From assembly GCA_030267565.1 (NCBI GenBank), contig BRXU01000007.1, forward strand, positions 2,170,001-2,234,000: a DNA stretch of 64,000 bases, read 5' to 3'. The position numbers and the translations under genes are program-made. The notes beneath the pieces are model-generated. The model was not told where the DNA came from. It did not search any database and saw only the letters and a list, made by a program, of their open reading frames with translations. Within the stretch, counting starts at the first letter, position 1. Each line of letters begins with the position of its first letter. The DNA is from Pleodorina starrii (taxonomy: Eukaryota > Chlorophyta > Chlorophyceae > Chlamydomonadales > Volvocaceae). Of this stretch, positions 45,201 to 57,141 are shown in pieces.

Positions 45201-48200
45201 AAAGCACCAAGCCAGGTGAACGCGTTAGATACCGGTATGCGCTGAGTTCCTCCTCCGCCCCCAGCCCCAGCCCCCGCGTGCCGCGCTGGCCTCTGCGGCG
45301 CCCGCCCTCATTTTCATTTTGTTTATACGAGCCGGGGTTCGCCCCATTCCCATCCCCACCCGCGGCCGCCAGCTCTCAGCCCCAGCCCCGGCCGCCACCC
45401 TGCAGCTGCAGCCCCCTCACCGCGGGTACGACCCGCGAGCGGCTCCGGAACTCGTTACCCCAATGCAGTAACAGCCGCGCGCCGGGCCAGGGGTTCTGGA
45501 GCTGCAGCCGCACCACGTCGCCCAGCGAGTACGACGTCCTGTACGGCAGACGGCGTGTGCGTGCGAGCAGGGCGGAAGAGCAGGCAGGGAGCCAGCCGGG
45601 AGTGAGGCTCGAGCGGGGGCGGTACAACATCAATACATCATGTTTCCCGTGCGCACATACACACATACACACACACGCGCACACACACAACCCAGCACCC
45701 CGGCCCACCTAATCGCGCCACTCACTTGTCCGTAAAGAGGAGCGGCTCGGGGTGGCTCTGCAGCGGCCTGGCCGCCCACTCAGACGCGTTGCGACCCAGC
45801 GTCTGCCGTACACACACCCGCTGCGTCGCCATACCCTCCGCTGCTGACGTGGGCACTTCCGCACACGCCTCCAGCAGGAAGCGACCCACGCAGGGCAGCG
45901 CCAGTTGGCAGGAGGGCGAGAAGGGGGCGCCGCTGGTGGTGGAGCAGGAGGAGGTGGAGGAGGGGCTGTTGGCGCCGGTGGTGCAGGGCGGCGCGGAGTC
46001 GTTGGGGTCGGGACGCAGCGTGGCGGTGAGGGGCACACCGGGTAGGGGCGCTCCGTCGGTGTTGGAGGTGAGGGTGGCGGCGACGGCGAAGGCGGTGAGG
46101 GGGGTGGAGGGGGTGAGGGAGAGCTGCAGCTGCAGGCGGGCGGGGCCGTCAGCCAGGCTGCAGGCGGGGGAGGGAGGGAGGGAGGGAGGGGCAGGGGGTT
46201 GGGGATTGGGGCAGGGGCGGAGAGTGAGAGCAGGTGGCAAGTGCGCTGCGTGGGGCATGTAGGTGTGGTTATGCGGATGCGGCTGCGGGCATCGTGCTGC
46301 TGCCAATGTGAGCAGATGCGGTGGAGGTGCTGTGCAGTGGCGTGCTGCCGGGTGTAATGCGTACATAGCTACGATATGTGGCGGGCTTGCAGAGGTGTGT
46401 ACACACACAGACACACACACACACTCTCCTGCGACCGCAACAATGCAGGCAGGGAGGGAGGGAGGCATAATCCAGTTCGCTACGGCACCAGTTGTCCACC
46501 CCCACCTCCACCTCCCGAGCGCACTATCCGCATCCGCATCCACATCCACATCCTCATCCCCCTCCTCATTACTCACGTGACGGTGGCAGAGCGCGTGATG
46601 CGCTCGCGTGTGGGCCCGATCCACTCGACAGTAATGTACAGCATGTCGTACGGATCCGACACATTGGCGGGCGGCAGCGCCCCCAGGTCTATCCTGCCGG
46701 TGGCCTGCCCCGCCCCATCCGTGGTCAGCTGCATCAGCCCGGTGGCCTTGGCTGTGTGCCAGGTGGCGGTGAGGGAGGCTCCGGACACGGAGGCGCCGAT
46801 GTAGCTGACGGCGGTGACGTTGAAGGACAGGGCAGAGGTGGGGAGGACCCAGGGGGGAGACACCAGCTGTCGCGGGATGTGGGGGAAGAGGTGGGGCGGA
46901 AGGGAACGGGCCTCCGCAGTTTTAGGCGCGCGCGGTCTCCTCAGCAGTCGGCGGCTCTTCTCTTCCATTGAGGGCCTGAGCCACACTGTAACAACAACAA
47001 CAAGAACGGCAGCAGCACTCACGGGGAGGACCCGACCGCGTCGAGCCGCCGCCGACCCCGACTGGGCGGACCTTACATAGACAAAACCGTTTTGCCGTAC
47101 TGCCGTACCTTCAGATCCGCCGTTGGCGGGCGCGGGTCGGCGACGGTGAACGTCAAGTGCGCTGCAGGTACGGCAGCCCAGCTGAGCAATTGGGGGCTCC
47201 CTGGAGCGGGTTCCGGCAGGGAGGGATCCGCCTCGGGCGTGCCGGCCGGGGGCACTGCCAAGACCAGAGTGTACGACTGCAGTCGTACGTCCTTGGGCAC
47301 GGAGATCTCGGCGTGGAAGGTGCCGGTCGTACCGTTGACCTACGTGGCGCGGCGCGGCGGGGCGGGGCGGGGCGGAGCGGGACGAGAGGGAGTGGACGAG
47401 GGACTGGGGAGGGTTCGGCCGGGACAGCTGGCGAACGTGCGAAACGCAATGAGTCCCATCCGTCCATCTATCCGGGGCATAAGGCTCATCAGGGCTTCGC
47501 CGCATCGATGCGGCCCTCGCGATGCCAACCGATGTGAAGACACAAAACCCTCTTCTGCCCGCTCCGATTTTTCGAGACAGCGGTATATAATGACGTATGT
47601 ATAAGGGGCAGAGGGCATCAGCGGGAACAGAAAGGAAAACCCACCGGGGTATGTTGCCACGCCCCGGTCCGGGCCCCCCTTCCCTTCCCTCACAGTTTTG
47701 TCGCGCGCACAGAAGGCAGCCACCTCCGTACCTTGACGGCAAAGGCGGCGGGGGCCGCCAAGGCTGCGGGCTCGGTGAAGACGCCGCCGCTGACGGCCCT
47801 GCCGACGGCGACGTCAGCGCTGTACACGACGGCGGCGAAGTCGGTCCCGGTCATCGGCAGCACAGAGCCCTCCGTCACCGCCGCCGCCGAAGTCTTGGCG
47901 ACACCGTTTTCGGACTGCTGCAGCTGGCGGCGGCGGCCGCCCGTCTTGACGGCGCCGCCAGCGCTGCCGCTGACGGCGCCGCCAACGCTGCCGCTGACGC
48001 CAGCGGAGGCGCCAGCGGAGGCCTGCCAGTTGGGGCTGAGCCTCAGGGCGCCGTAGGTGGTCTGGGGCAGCTGCAGGCCATCTGGAGTGACCCGCTGCAC
48101 GAAGCCTGCGGGCGGTGGCGGCGGTGAGGAGGTTGGCAGGCCGGCAGGTGCAGGCCGTATTGCGTAGGGGCGCACCATTTCCTCCTTTGCCCTTCCCCTC

Positions 48201-51200
48201 CTCCCCCTCCGTCCCACCCACCCATCCCTCCTCTCCCTCCTCTCCCTCCTCCCCATCCCGCATCCACCCACCCACCCGTGACCTTGATGCTGTCCCCGGG
48301 CACCACCACCAGTCGATCAGCCACCAGACTGCCAACGAAGCTCGGCGGCTGAGTGGGGCCGCGAGCAAAGCCCGCTCCCTCCAGCACCGCAAACTGCCCA
48401 CCCGCCACCGCAAAGGCGGTCAGCACCCAGCCGTCGTTCTGAACAAGTTGGCGGTGAGGGTTCGGGAGTTCGGGAGTTTCAGGGGTTTCGGAGGCGGGTG
48501 GTGGGGATTGGGGAGGGTGAGAGGGGTTTGGAAGGGAAAGCTGCGCGGAGGGAGGGTAAGGGGGGGGGCATCCATTCGCCCATCCATCCATTCGTCCACC
48601 CATGTAATACACGCACCCATGCACCCATGCTAACATACACACACAACTGCACGCTGTTTCAGCCTCGAGCTCTGGTCCGTGCCCCGGCCCCGTCCCGTGG
48701 AGTTTCCACCCTCCTCGCCGGGAGGGCTCGGTTCCCCTTCGGTCCACGAGCCCCCTCCCCCCGCCCCCGGCCTACACGTGGATCACCCCGCCCCCAGCCT
48801 CGCCCCCCCCGGAGAGGACAACAACCAGCTGCCCAGGCATCAGGACAACAATGGGGGACTGTCGTACACGCAGGTTTTGCAGTGCCGTACCGCCTGGTGT
48901 GTCATGGAGCACAGGCCATCAGAGTCCGTGACGCACTTGGCCAGCAGGCGAGGCTCCGGCTGCGGGGTCCGAACGGGGGCAGAACGCGGAATGTGTAAGA
49001 GAAGAAGAGCGGGACGGAGCAGCACCGCGTCGTACTTGTGTATGTCGTACCTGGTTCCAATAATCCGACGGCCTTTCGAACACGGTCACTGCGGCGCCCG
49101 CCACCGGGCTCCCGCCCGCCGAAGCGTCGAGCACCCAGGCGGTCAGACGCGGACCCGACTGAACCACATGGAAGCTGAGGCTGCTGTTCAGAATCAGCTT
49201 GGTGTACTGGTTGTAGCCCTGCGGCGGGGGGAGAGGGGAGTTGGGGCCCAGGGCCCAGGGCCCGTATTTTTACCAGGAGCAGAATTAAACGAAAAAGAGC
49301 AGAGCAAGAAGCCCATCGTTGCACGCCCGAATCCTGACGAGTAACAGCCCGCAGGGGAGGGCTCTGGACCTCTGGAGCTCTGGTGGAGTGGTGGTGGCGG
49401 TGTCTCGCGCAGCCCCTCCCCGCCCGCGCCCTCCCCACCGCCGCCTGCTGCCGTACCCTCAAGCTGGTGTACGACACCAAGCGCGCCCTGGAGGGCGCGG
49501 CCTCGTCGCGCAGCGGCAGCCGCAGCTCTGTCCAGTCCAGCGCGTTGCTGGAGGCTGTGGACAGCAGGTCGGACGGCACGGCCAGCGTCACGGAGGGGTT
49601 GCCGAACCAGGCGGCGAGGTCGTTGCCGCTGCTGTACCCGTACTGCTTGGCGAAAGCGCGTCGGGGAGGGAGGGAAGGAGGGATGGAGGTCAGGCATGTG
49701 TGTGCCACGAGGCCTGGGAAGCATCCGAGGGGCATGCGGCATGTCCCCCATGTGCGGTGCAGTGGGCCCCGGGGCCCGGGGGCAGGCCGCGATGGAGACA
49801 CAAACTGGTGGGCCCGGGTCCAAGTAGCCGTAGGAGTACGGCGTTGATGAGGCAGCGCAGCGAAGGAACATAGTCGGTGCCAAGTTGTTTGTGCCAAGTC
49901 GGGGGCACCCAAGCGTGTCGGGGTAGCCCAGCCAGAAGTACGCGGCACGGTAGCGAGGTCATAGGTTTCTCGCAGGTAGTGGTGCGAAGGCGGCAGGCAG
50001 GAGGGGGAGGGGGCCGCCCGGCCACGTGATGTGGGCGGTGGCGCTCGGCGGAAAAGAGTACCGGAGAAACCAGATAGCCGTTGCACACACCCGCAGTCGC
50101 ACACGCTCACGCGCATCACCTGCGGTAGTGCGCGCGTCACCAGGCCCTGGATGCGGTCGTCCGCCAAATTCAAGTCCCAGGCGCGGATCGAACTGGTGAC
50201 CTCGCCGTAATAGGCGGCCGGACCGGGCGCGCGCGTCACAAACGGCCACGCCTCCAGTGCCTCGACGCCCCCCGCCTCTAGCACCGCCACACCCGCATCC
50301 AGCTGCGGCGCCATGAAGGCGTAGCTCACGGTTCCGGACCAGAAGGTCAGCTCAGAGGCCTGTGGTGTGTGTCGCGGTCAGTCGGGTTTCGGAGCAGTTG
50401 GGAGTCGGGTTATGCGGGGAGGGGTGCACGCACCCCCACCGTCCCAATTTGGGATGTTCGGGTTTGTCTGTCCGAGTTGCGCAGAGGCCGAAGGGCAGAT
50501 GGTCGACAGGCACGGCCGAGAGGTCACAGGCGCCTGGAACGCAAGGTTAGGTCAGGGCCGGGAATGTCGTCGCCAGGCACAAGCGACAGAGGTCATGGGC
50601 GTCAGCAACGGTGCGCGCGCGATAGGAGGACCGCAGGATGGGAAGACCGCAGCGGTGTTGCGGTCTGCGGCTTCGGTCGCATGCTGCCTTACCTGAAGGC
50701 CCTGGCCGAAACCATCCTTGACCCGTGGGTCGGCGGTGACCGAGATCCTGCACAAGAAGGAAACGGAACACTTGAAGCTGCGCACTGCACCGCACCGGAA
50801 TCGAACCAGACGCCGGGGGTAAACGGAGCTGACCTCAGCTCTCAACCCTGCTCCCACACCATCAACGTGGACAACCGCCACTACTACCACCACCACCAAA
50901 TAACAATTAACCTCAGCCCGACGTTTGACCAACGCACAGCGCCTTTCCGCCCCATTTCCCATGACTCTGTTCAAGAGCCTCGAGACCGAAGACAGCCCCT
51001 GCCACTCGCCCGCCCGATCGCTCCTCTCCCCTCCCCAACCCTCCACTCACTTGTACTGCGTGCGCGGCTGCAGGCTCGACACGTTGAGCCGCGCCCGGCC
51101 CCGGGTCACCAGGGAGAAGGTGAAGGGCGTGGCCGTGCAGCCGTTCGGCCGGCCCACCTGACACAGGCTGATGCGGGCCGCCAGCGCCTCCGGCGGGGTA

Positions 51201-54200
51201 TCCGGGGACAGACCGTGGGGCAGCCACAAGTCCAGACGGCGATACCTGCAGGGAGCGCGGAGGCAACATACGGTACATGCCGACATAGCGTATACACACA
51301 AAACACACACATACATAGATAGGCACGCATACACAGTATCACACACAGAACACATACACACATAGATTGTGTTAGCACACACAGAATCATACACAGAATT
51401 ACACAGAACGCACCCACACACACACCGTACCTGGTTCCGTAATCGGCGGAGTTGCTGTAGCTGTCGGTGAAGGGCAGCCGGAAGGGGCGCAGCCCGTGGA
51501 CTGTCGCGTCGAGGTCGCGCTGCAGCGGCCCCGCCAGCGCGTGGTATCGCGACCCGCGGGTCATTGACAGCAGGTAGCTGTGTTTGTACGCAAAGGGGGG
51601 GAGGGAGGGATGTAGGCGGGGCGGGGAGAACCTTGGCCGGAGGCAGGTGGGCGCGTGGGCCGGAGGCAGGGTGAGCACGAGACGTGATGCAAAACAAGGC
51701 GGCCGCAGCGACACGAGCCGTGCTCTCTAGACGCACAAGGAAGGGCAGGAAAGGTGAAGCACAGCCAAGTTGTTGGTGCGTCGCAGCGAGTGCTATCCAT
51801 CTACCATCGTCCGTCCTTCCGGTCGAGGAGGGGGTCGCGGGAGCTCGTGGCTACAAGTGGAGACATCCGGGCTGTGCGGGCCGCTGCTGCAGGAAAGATC
51901 GCTGCCCTACACGGGTGCGGATGCACACACACACACACACGCGGCCGGGCCTGGGGGCCTTACGCTGCGCCGGGCTTGAGCTGGGACTTGGGCGTCACTT
52001 CGGCGCACGTCGTGTTCACATCCAGAGAGAGACTGGAACCCGAGGAAGAGGGAGAGGAAGAGTAGGAGGACGAGGCTGAGCCGTGGCCCTGAGGATCCAG
52101 GTGCGGCGCCGGCGTGTTCCCCCAGCAGGACAGGGCAGGGCAGGGCAGGGGAGGAGAGGGAGGACATGGCGGGTGGCGTCAGGAACGTGCGTTGGGAACC
52201 GGCCGGCAGGAACCTGGCCCGGGAAGTTGGGATCGGGTTGCCAGCCGTGCATGTGTGTCGCTGCCCGAGCGCGCCCTTCAGCCCGAAGATCTCCATCCCG
52301 CCCAGTGATACACCCACGACGCCCGGGCCATCCACCGCCAATCTGCCGACCCATGGGTCATCCATTCCCAATCTGCCAGCCCATGGGCCACCCACCGCCA
52401 ATCTGGACGGCCGACCCGCGGGTCACAACCCACCGTCAGGAAGTACATCCACGGTGCTGCGCTCTGGCAGGGCCCCACATCGAAGGCCACACCCTGGCCG
52501 CTGGGTTGGCTGGCCTCCACCACCTGCAGCGCAATCAGGGTTTCGGAGCATTCATTCGGGTTCACCCGGGGGGGGCGCACACTTGGCCCTTCGGAGGGTA
52601 TGGAGCCGACTTTTGTTGACAGTAACAAAGTAACAACAGCAGCAATTGACACGGATGTTTTGAAGTGGCGACCGACCATCTGACCGTCGACGAGGCTGGG
52701 TTCTCTTTCTTGCTCTGAGCCTCTGATCCGACCCCAGCACAAACGCAGCGCAAGCGCACCCGCGTCGCTTCGACGCAGGACCCCGGCTTAGCATCCCTAC
52801 GCTAACTCCTAAAGGTGCAGCCATTCCCGATGCCTCCAACATCCTCACGACGACGACGACGACGCAGACATCAGCACACCGTCCCCAGCACTGTGCCCTG
52901 GCAAGCTAGCATGCAGTTGCACTGACCTTGAGGGCGGACTGGAGCAGCGCAAGGTTGACCGGGTGGCTGAACGACAACATGATCTTGCCTGGGAGGGGGG
53001 AGGGGGTGAGAAACACATGAGAGCCGCAGCAATGGAACCGGAGCGAAGGAACGGGGGGCGTTGAAGGGAAGCACGAGGGCCTGAAGGAAGGGGATGACGG
53101 GGAGGAGAGGCGCGAGCCCGCAAACTCAGCACCGCCTGGCCAGACCGCTCCACCGAAAGAGTTGCAAAAAGCCGCCGCAACGCGACCGGCTGTGGACCTA
53201 AGGAACCACCCCGCTTTGCGGCCGCGCCATACCCCATCCCCCGGCCTCACGGCCTGCTTAAAACCCGGCAATGACACCGCTGCTCCGCCAGCCTGCCCTA
53301 CCCTGCCCGCCAACCAAATCCTGTTCGCCTACCGCAACCTGCCTTCCAGCGCCAGCCACCAGCCATTCAGCCATTCAGCCACCAACCATCAGCTAGTCCC
53401 GACCCTTCCGCCACGTCGGTTGGTCGCCCCGTTTACTTTGCTGCGGCTCTTTCTTCCCGACCGCTTTCTTTCCGCCACCCACCACACGCCGCCACCCACC
53501 ATCGGGCGGCACCTCAAACTGTCCGTCCACGGCGGCGCTCCACATGCCTTCGGTGAGGTTGGTCGCTGCGGCGCTGGTTACATCGGTGACCCACACAGAC
53601 AGAGGCGAGGTGGACAGGCGGTGCTTGGGGGCGGTGTCGTCCAGGACCAGGGGCGCGCCTGCGCGGAGACAACGGGGCGCGGGCCGGCGGTTTGTATGTG
53701 GCGGCGGTCGTTGCGAACGAGGACTTTCCATGGCAAATCCGTTTGTGTGGATGCGGCTGCGCAGCGGTGGTGCGTTGTAGGGCGTTGAGCAGGGAAGACC
53801 ATGGCGGTTGTAGCTATGGTGGTGGTGGCGGTGGTGGTGGCGGTGCCGCATCTGCTGGTGCAGCAGCGTTGCGGCTGTTCTGCCGCCGCTGCCGCCACAC
53901 ACCAAACCCTACTCAACCCGCCCGACTCACCGGCATCCCGAATCTCTCCCCAAACCCAATCCCAAAACCCAATCCCCAAACCCGAATCCCAACCCCAAGC
54001 CCGCTCCCGCACCCGCCCCCACCATCATAGCTGGTCAGGTTGGTGGCCCAGCTGAGCTCGCAGTCCAGATCGGTGGGCCAGTCCACATCCGGGTCGAAGC
54101 GGGCGATGGTGGTGGTCACCCACCGGAACTTGCCGGGGACGCCGCAGCTCAGGGAGAAGGGAAACTGGGAGTAGGCACAGCGAAGGCGGCGACCAGACAG

Positions 54201-55394
54201 AAGTGGTGTGAGATGGGCGCGGGGCGAGGCGCAGGGCGCGGGAGAGGGTGCGTGCGGCGGCACGAGAGTAGGAATACGGTATAGGCAGTGGCGCGTGCGG
54301 CTGGGAGTGGCGCTGAGAGAGTCGCGAGAATGCGAAGGCCGTCTGAGATCGTGTGTTCGAGTGTTTGCGTGACGCCCCAGCACGCGCCAGACAGACGGAC
54401 GGATTCCGCGCGGATGGTTTCCTTCAGAGTGAGGAAAGGGTCATCCGCAGAAGGTACCAGTTCGCGACTGCCCTGCGTACTGCGAAGCGCTGCAGCTATG
54501 GGAACGAACTCGCGGCTCTCCCAGCAAGAGAGCAGGTAATCCGTCGCAACGTGCCGTACATCTGCCGTGCATGGGATCACCCATGCAGCTGTCCTCCTCA
54601 CTGTTGTGGCCGCAGCCGCATCCATTGTGGCGAGGCGCCCCGGCCCTTACCTTCTGTTGAGCCTTCGGTTGCCCGAAGTCGGATCCCAGCGCTATGACAG
54701 GCCGTGAGAATACGGCCTGCAAGGAACCGGCACGGGCAGCGACGGCGGGAAAAACGAGCGAATTAAACGACGGTGGAGATTCAGCGACTGGAGCTCTGAG
54801 GGGAGCAAATCTTTTGGACGGCGGCCATTAGTGGGCCGATAAATAAACCCTACGAAAGGAACGAGGAGCGTGCATGGGAACGGCGTTTCCCGCGACAGCA
54901 CGGAGAAGGTGCACATCCGGATACATTTCGCTTGCTTGCGGCTGGGATACAAATGTGCCGCGCGCGGGTCCGCAAGCCCTCGCGTACACTACCATTTACA
55001 GGACTACGACCTATTCATCTTGCGCGCAGGACCGTTGGCGAGCGCGATTGAACGGGAGGCAGCGCCTAGTGTATGGTAGTGCAGAACTTGACGTAGGGAT
55101 GCATGGTATGATGTGACAGAGATTCGGCGTAAGCGCAGTCGAAACCGCATATCGGACGACGCAGCGACGAACCGTAAGGGCTTGCCGGCCAGCTACAGCC
55201 GTTGTCGCCTCATTCCCCGCAAGCCCCGTTGGCGTCGTAACAACCAGGCGCAAAGGTAGCTGACTCTGTAAAAACGTTTGGGCTTTTGACAGCCTGGGGC
55301 TTCCCCTCGCCTCCGCTTGACTATTGCTCCATATGAGTACGTATACCAGCATTCCAAGAGCAAGCAAGCGAAAATGACTGCCGAAGGGATACAT
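36659..55394 (-). CDS. Alpha-2-macroglobulin family protein, secreted, bacterial-like type, with EGF-like C-terminus
   Basis: A 37-exon model joins in frame to about 2,328 aa; exon lists are in the four block entries. The ATG at 55394 gives a hydrophobic signal segment (LLALGMLVYVLIW) and then the family's opening strand, ALT-AVFSRPVIALGSDF across the first intron. Later landmarks are PFSLSCGVPGKFRWVTT, LTAWVLDASAGGSPVAGAAV, VTDSDGLCSM, VVVPGDSIKVTGFVQRV, the macroglobulin core FVVTPLFATAATDADGTARV and LPRFVRVGDSF, the solenoid ALSLLLLLRAGV, and an EGF-like CSGRGMCNLRTGKCRCDPG. Alpha-2-macroglobulins are large protease traps. No GCxEQ-type thioester is visible where it is expected (about residue 1710), so a non-thioester subtype is likely. 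An extracellular or periplasmic-wall location is inferred. Confidence 0.9.
37797..37824. repeat. (ACCC)n at an exon border
   Basis: A CACCCACC run abuts the donor site of macroglobulin exon 36. Confidence 0.85.
39219..39244. repeat. (AC)n microsatellite
   Basis: About 13 CA units in a macroglobulin intron. Confidence 0.9.
39381..39436. repeat. GGGCATGGAA minisatellite
   Basis: AGGGCATGGA units and shorter GGGCAG units in tandem, directly upstream of macroglobulin exon 33 (intronic). Confidence 0.8.
40777..40802. repeat. (AG)n microsatellite
   Basis: An uninterrupted AG run in a macroglobulin intron. Confidence 0.9.
42560..42672. repeat. Cluster of GACCC[GA][CT]GGGTC palindromes in an intron
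   Basis: Five spaced versions of a 12-bp palindrome (GACCCGCGGGTC, with GTGG and CACG variants) lie in the intron between macroglobulin exons 25 and 26. Confidence 0.85.
43516..43566. repeat. TCATCGTGAAA minisatellite
   Basis: Four tandem 11-bp units in a macroglobulin intron. Confidence 0.92.
44102..44133. repeat. AGTACGG tandem repeat
   Basis: Four 7-bp AGTACGG/AGTACGA units in a macroglobulin intron. Confidence 0.9.
46577..50359 (-). other. Macroglobulin exons 11-18 (central MG domains)
   Basis: Exons: 50359-50120, 49642-49457, 49218-49051, 48959-48891, 48438-48276, 48105-47732, 47339-47109, 46866-46577. Landmarks are WVLDASAGGSPVAGAAV in exon 13, TDSDGLCSM in exon 14, DRLVVVPGDSIKVTGFV across exons 15-16, and FHAEISVPKDV and FTVADPRPPTADLKV in exon 17. 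Exon 16 has a Gly/Ser/Ala-rich spacer, including SAGASAGVSGSVGGAVSGS, inside a domain that is normally compact. Several donors here are GTACGG. Confidence 0.85.
50693..55394 (-). other. Macroglobulin exons 1-10 (N-terminal MG domains)
   Basis: Exons: 55394-55173, 54716-54651, 54164-54023, 53658-53500, 52988-52927, 52523-52434, 52088-51964, 51577-51431, 51245-51051, 50747-50693. They give residues 1 to about 421. Exons 1-3 carry the signal peptide and the first beta-domain (RPVIALG, PGKFRW, RFDPDVDWP). Exons 7-9 read QLKPGAAYLLSMTRGSRYHA, then LDLWLPHGLSPD. For exon 4 two donors are possible; the one at 53500 keeps the phase to exon 5. The palindrome GACCCGCGGGTC overlaps the coding sequence in exon 8, and a variant lies in exon 10. 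Confidence 0.85.
52318..52430. repeat. Palindrome-bearing tandem repeat in intron 6
   Basis: About three units of roughly 33 bp contain CCACCGCCAATCTG and a GACCCATGGGTC-type palindrome. They lie between macroglobulin exons 6 and 7. Confidence 0.85.
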
Positions 55395-57141
55395 TCCTGC
55401 TTGCAGCTTGCTTGCAGCGTCGCCTGTGCTGGCTTAAACCGGAATTGTTTTACACACAAACAGGTGTAAAATCCTATATTAACTATTCCGAGTTTATTTC
55501 ATTGCAGAAAAACTGGGACAAAGTTCGCTATCTGCAGCTGCCTGCAGTTCGAAGCAAATGTGGAAGCTTGCAATATCATTAATAACTACATATACCCTTA
55601 AATGTCGCAAAGAAGCTGGCGTCAGCATGAACGTGTGAAGCGCTGAAGCGGCTGTCAGACAGTCGGACTCCTCCAAGACGTACAAAAAGGTGTGGAGTCA
55701 AGGCGTAAACTAATTTAGATTCATAAATTATTTGGTTTTAAAGTCTAGCAGTTAGGTCTTTGAATGCCGCAGCTGGTGCAATTTGGCAGGGGGATGCCGT
55801 ACTTTGGGAAGCTTCCCATGTGGCGTACCGTAAGCTTCACTCCCCTCGCCTCCAGCAGAATCAGCATAATCGGATACAGAAACGGCAAGTTTACAGTCCT
55901 AAATTTTCCAAGCAAACTCCGCAGGTAAAGCCGCATCCTTACTTCATAAGACTTCCCTCGCCTCCAGTGAAGCCTGTTGAGGCCCACCGCTACCCGTCTA
56001 AGCGACTCGTGGCTCGACGGTCTTCCGCAGCGCACGGCCGACAGGCTCGCGCGTCTACGTGCGGTGTGATAAGAAACACACCGCCCGCCCTCATCCAGCT
56101 TACGTGACGCATGCGCCTGGACATGAGAAACGCCTTCTCGAAGCTCCCAGCGGCCCATGCGCCGCCTGGGCACTGCCGCTGTCGCGCCGTAACGAGCGGA
56201 ACACTATCCCCTCCAAACCAAGCCCATTACTCCCCCTGTTAGCGCCAATCACTGTATCAGCTCCTGCCGGTGCTGCAAAGAGATAGACCTTCGTCTTCGG
56301 CCCCTCTAGCACCAACTCGTTCGACACCACCAGCAGTAACGGTTGGCCGGGACCCACCGAATCCGTCCGTTTTCGCGGGCGTCCCCACTATAGAGATGAT
56401 TCTAGGGCGGGGAACCCCGAAGCTGTCCTTTAGAGTCAGCTATCATGCGATGGATGGCCCTCTCCGCAAGAATGGAACCAGGAGAAGTGGGCTGAATCCA
56501 CATTCATGGCCATTGCTGCAAAATAGGGAACAGCCGCCTGTGCCCCTTCCGGAGCCTGGACGAGCCAAGCTTCGGGCCGCATGGCCCACGGCCTTCGCAG
56601 TTCTAGGGCTTTCGTCGCTCAATCGGGTAGAAGGTTCCGTTAGCTCAACCCGATGATAGGTAGCGACACGAGCCTTTGCTGCAAGCTGACTGGATACTTT
56701 TGACAAAAGTGTTTGGGAAGTAAGGAATTGGCCCTCCAATTGCATCTCTGCCTGGCTGTTTGCGCCAGCCGTCGCCAGCCCTCGCCAGCACACCGACCAA
56801 GGCGATCTCGCTGACCATGCCAGCCCCAAACTCCAAATAATGCACACACAGCAGGTAAATTTAAACTTACAACATATAATGTGTCAAACGTAGCGCCGTG
56901 ACTGCAACGTTTTTCATGATACCGTACGGTGACCGGTGAGGACAAGTTTTGGCCTGGTTTAAACAACGACCTGATTATTATCCACACTGAAATATACCAA
57001 TATAAACACGGAAGTGTGATTTCCATTTTGTACTCGCCAGCATTAAACACCAGGCGCTACGGTGCTACACCCAGCAGTGCCCCAAACGAAGCCCACGGCG
57101 CTCAAACATTTCGCCGCAATTTCCCAACACAATATTGAAAA
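55395..57141. other. Intergenic interval between divergent genes, uncertain ORFs
   Basis: It separates the macroglobulin start (minus) from the 193-aa gene (plus), so both promoters should lie here. Minus-strand open stretches at 56100-56360 (VYLFAAPAGADTVIGANRG) and 56640-56850 (AEMQLEGQFLTSQTLLSKV) look somewhat protein-like. I could not link them by splice sites or recognise a family. A small uncharacterised gene remains possible. Confidence 0.35.

Larger units (their letters stand above)
42012..46157 (-). other. Macroglobulin exons 19-26 (up to the A2M core domain)
   Basis: Exons: 46157-45726, 45538-45421, 45136-44816, 44537-44299, 43996-43867, 43260-43215, 42976-42700, 42195-42012. Exon 20 reads YSLGDVVRLQLQNPWPGARL. 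Exon 22 has VYGVDKAFLDLMP. Exon 25 holds the A2M core (FVVTPLFATAATDADGTARV, ending LGTFVLR), and exon 26 carries LPRFVRVGDSFSAGVLVTV. Exon 19 includes a Cys/Ser/Thr-rich insert. Exon 24 is only 46 bp. Confidence 0.88.

Noticed and set aside
56100..57050. Several minus-strand open stretches as a gene between the macroglobulin and 193-aa genes
   Set aside because: I could not link them by splice sites with a consistent phase, and no motif was recognised. They are kept only as a note in the intergenic entry.
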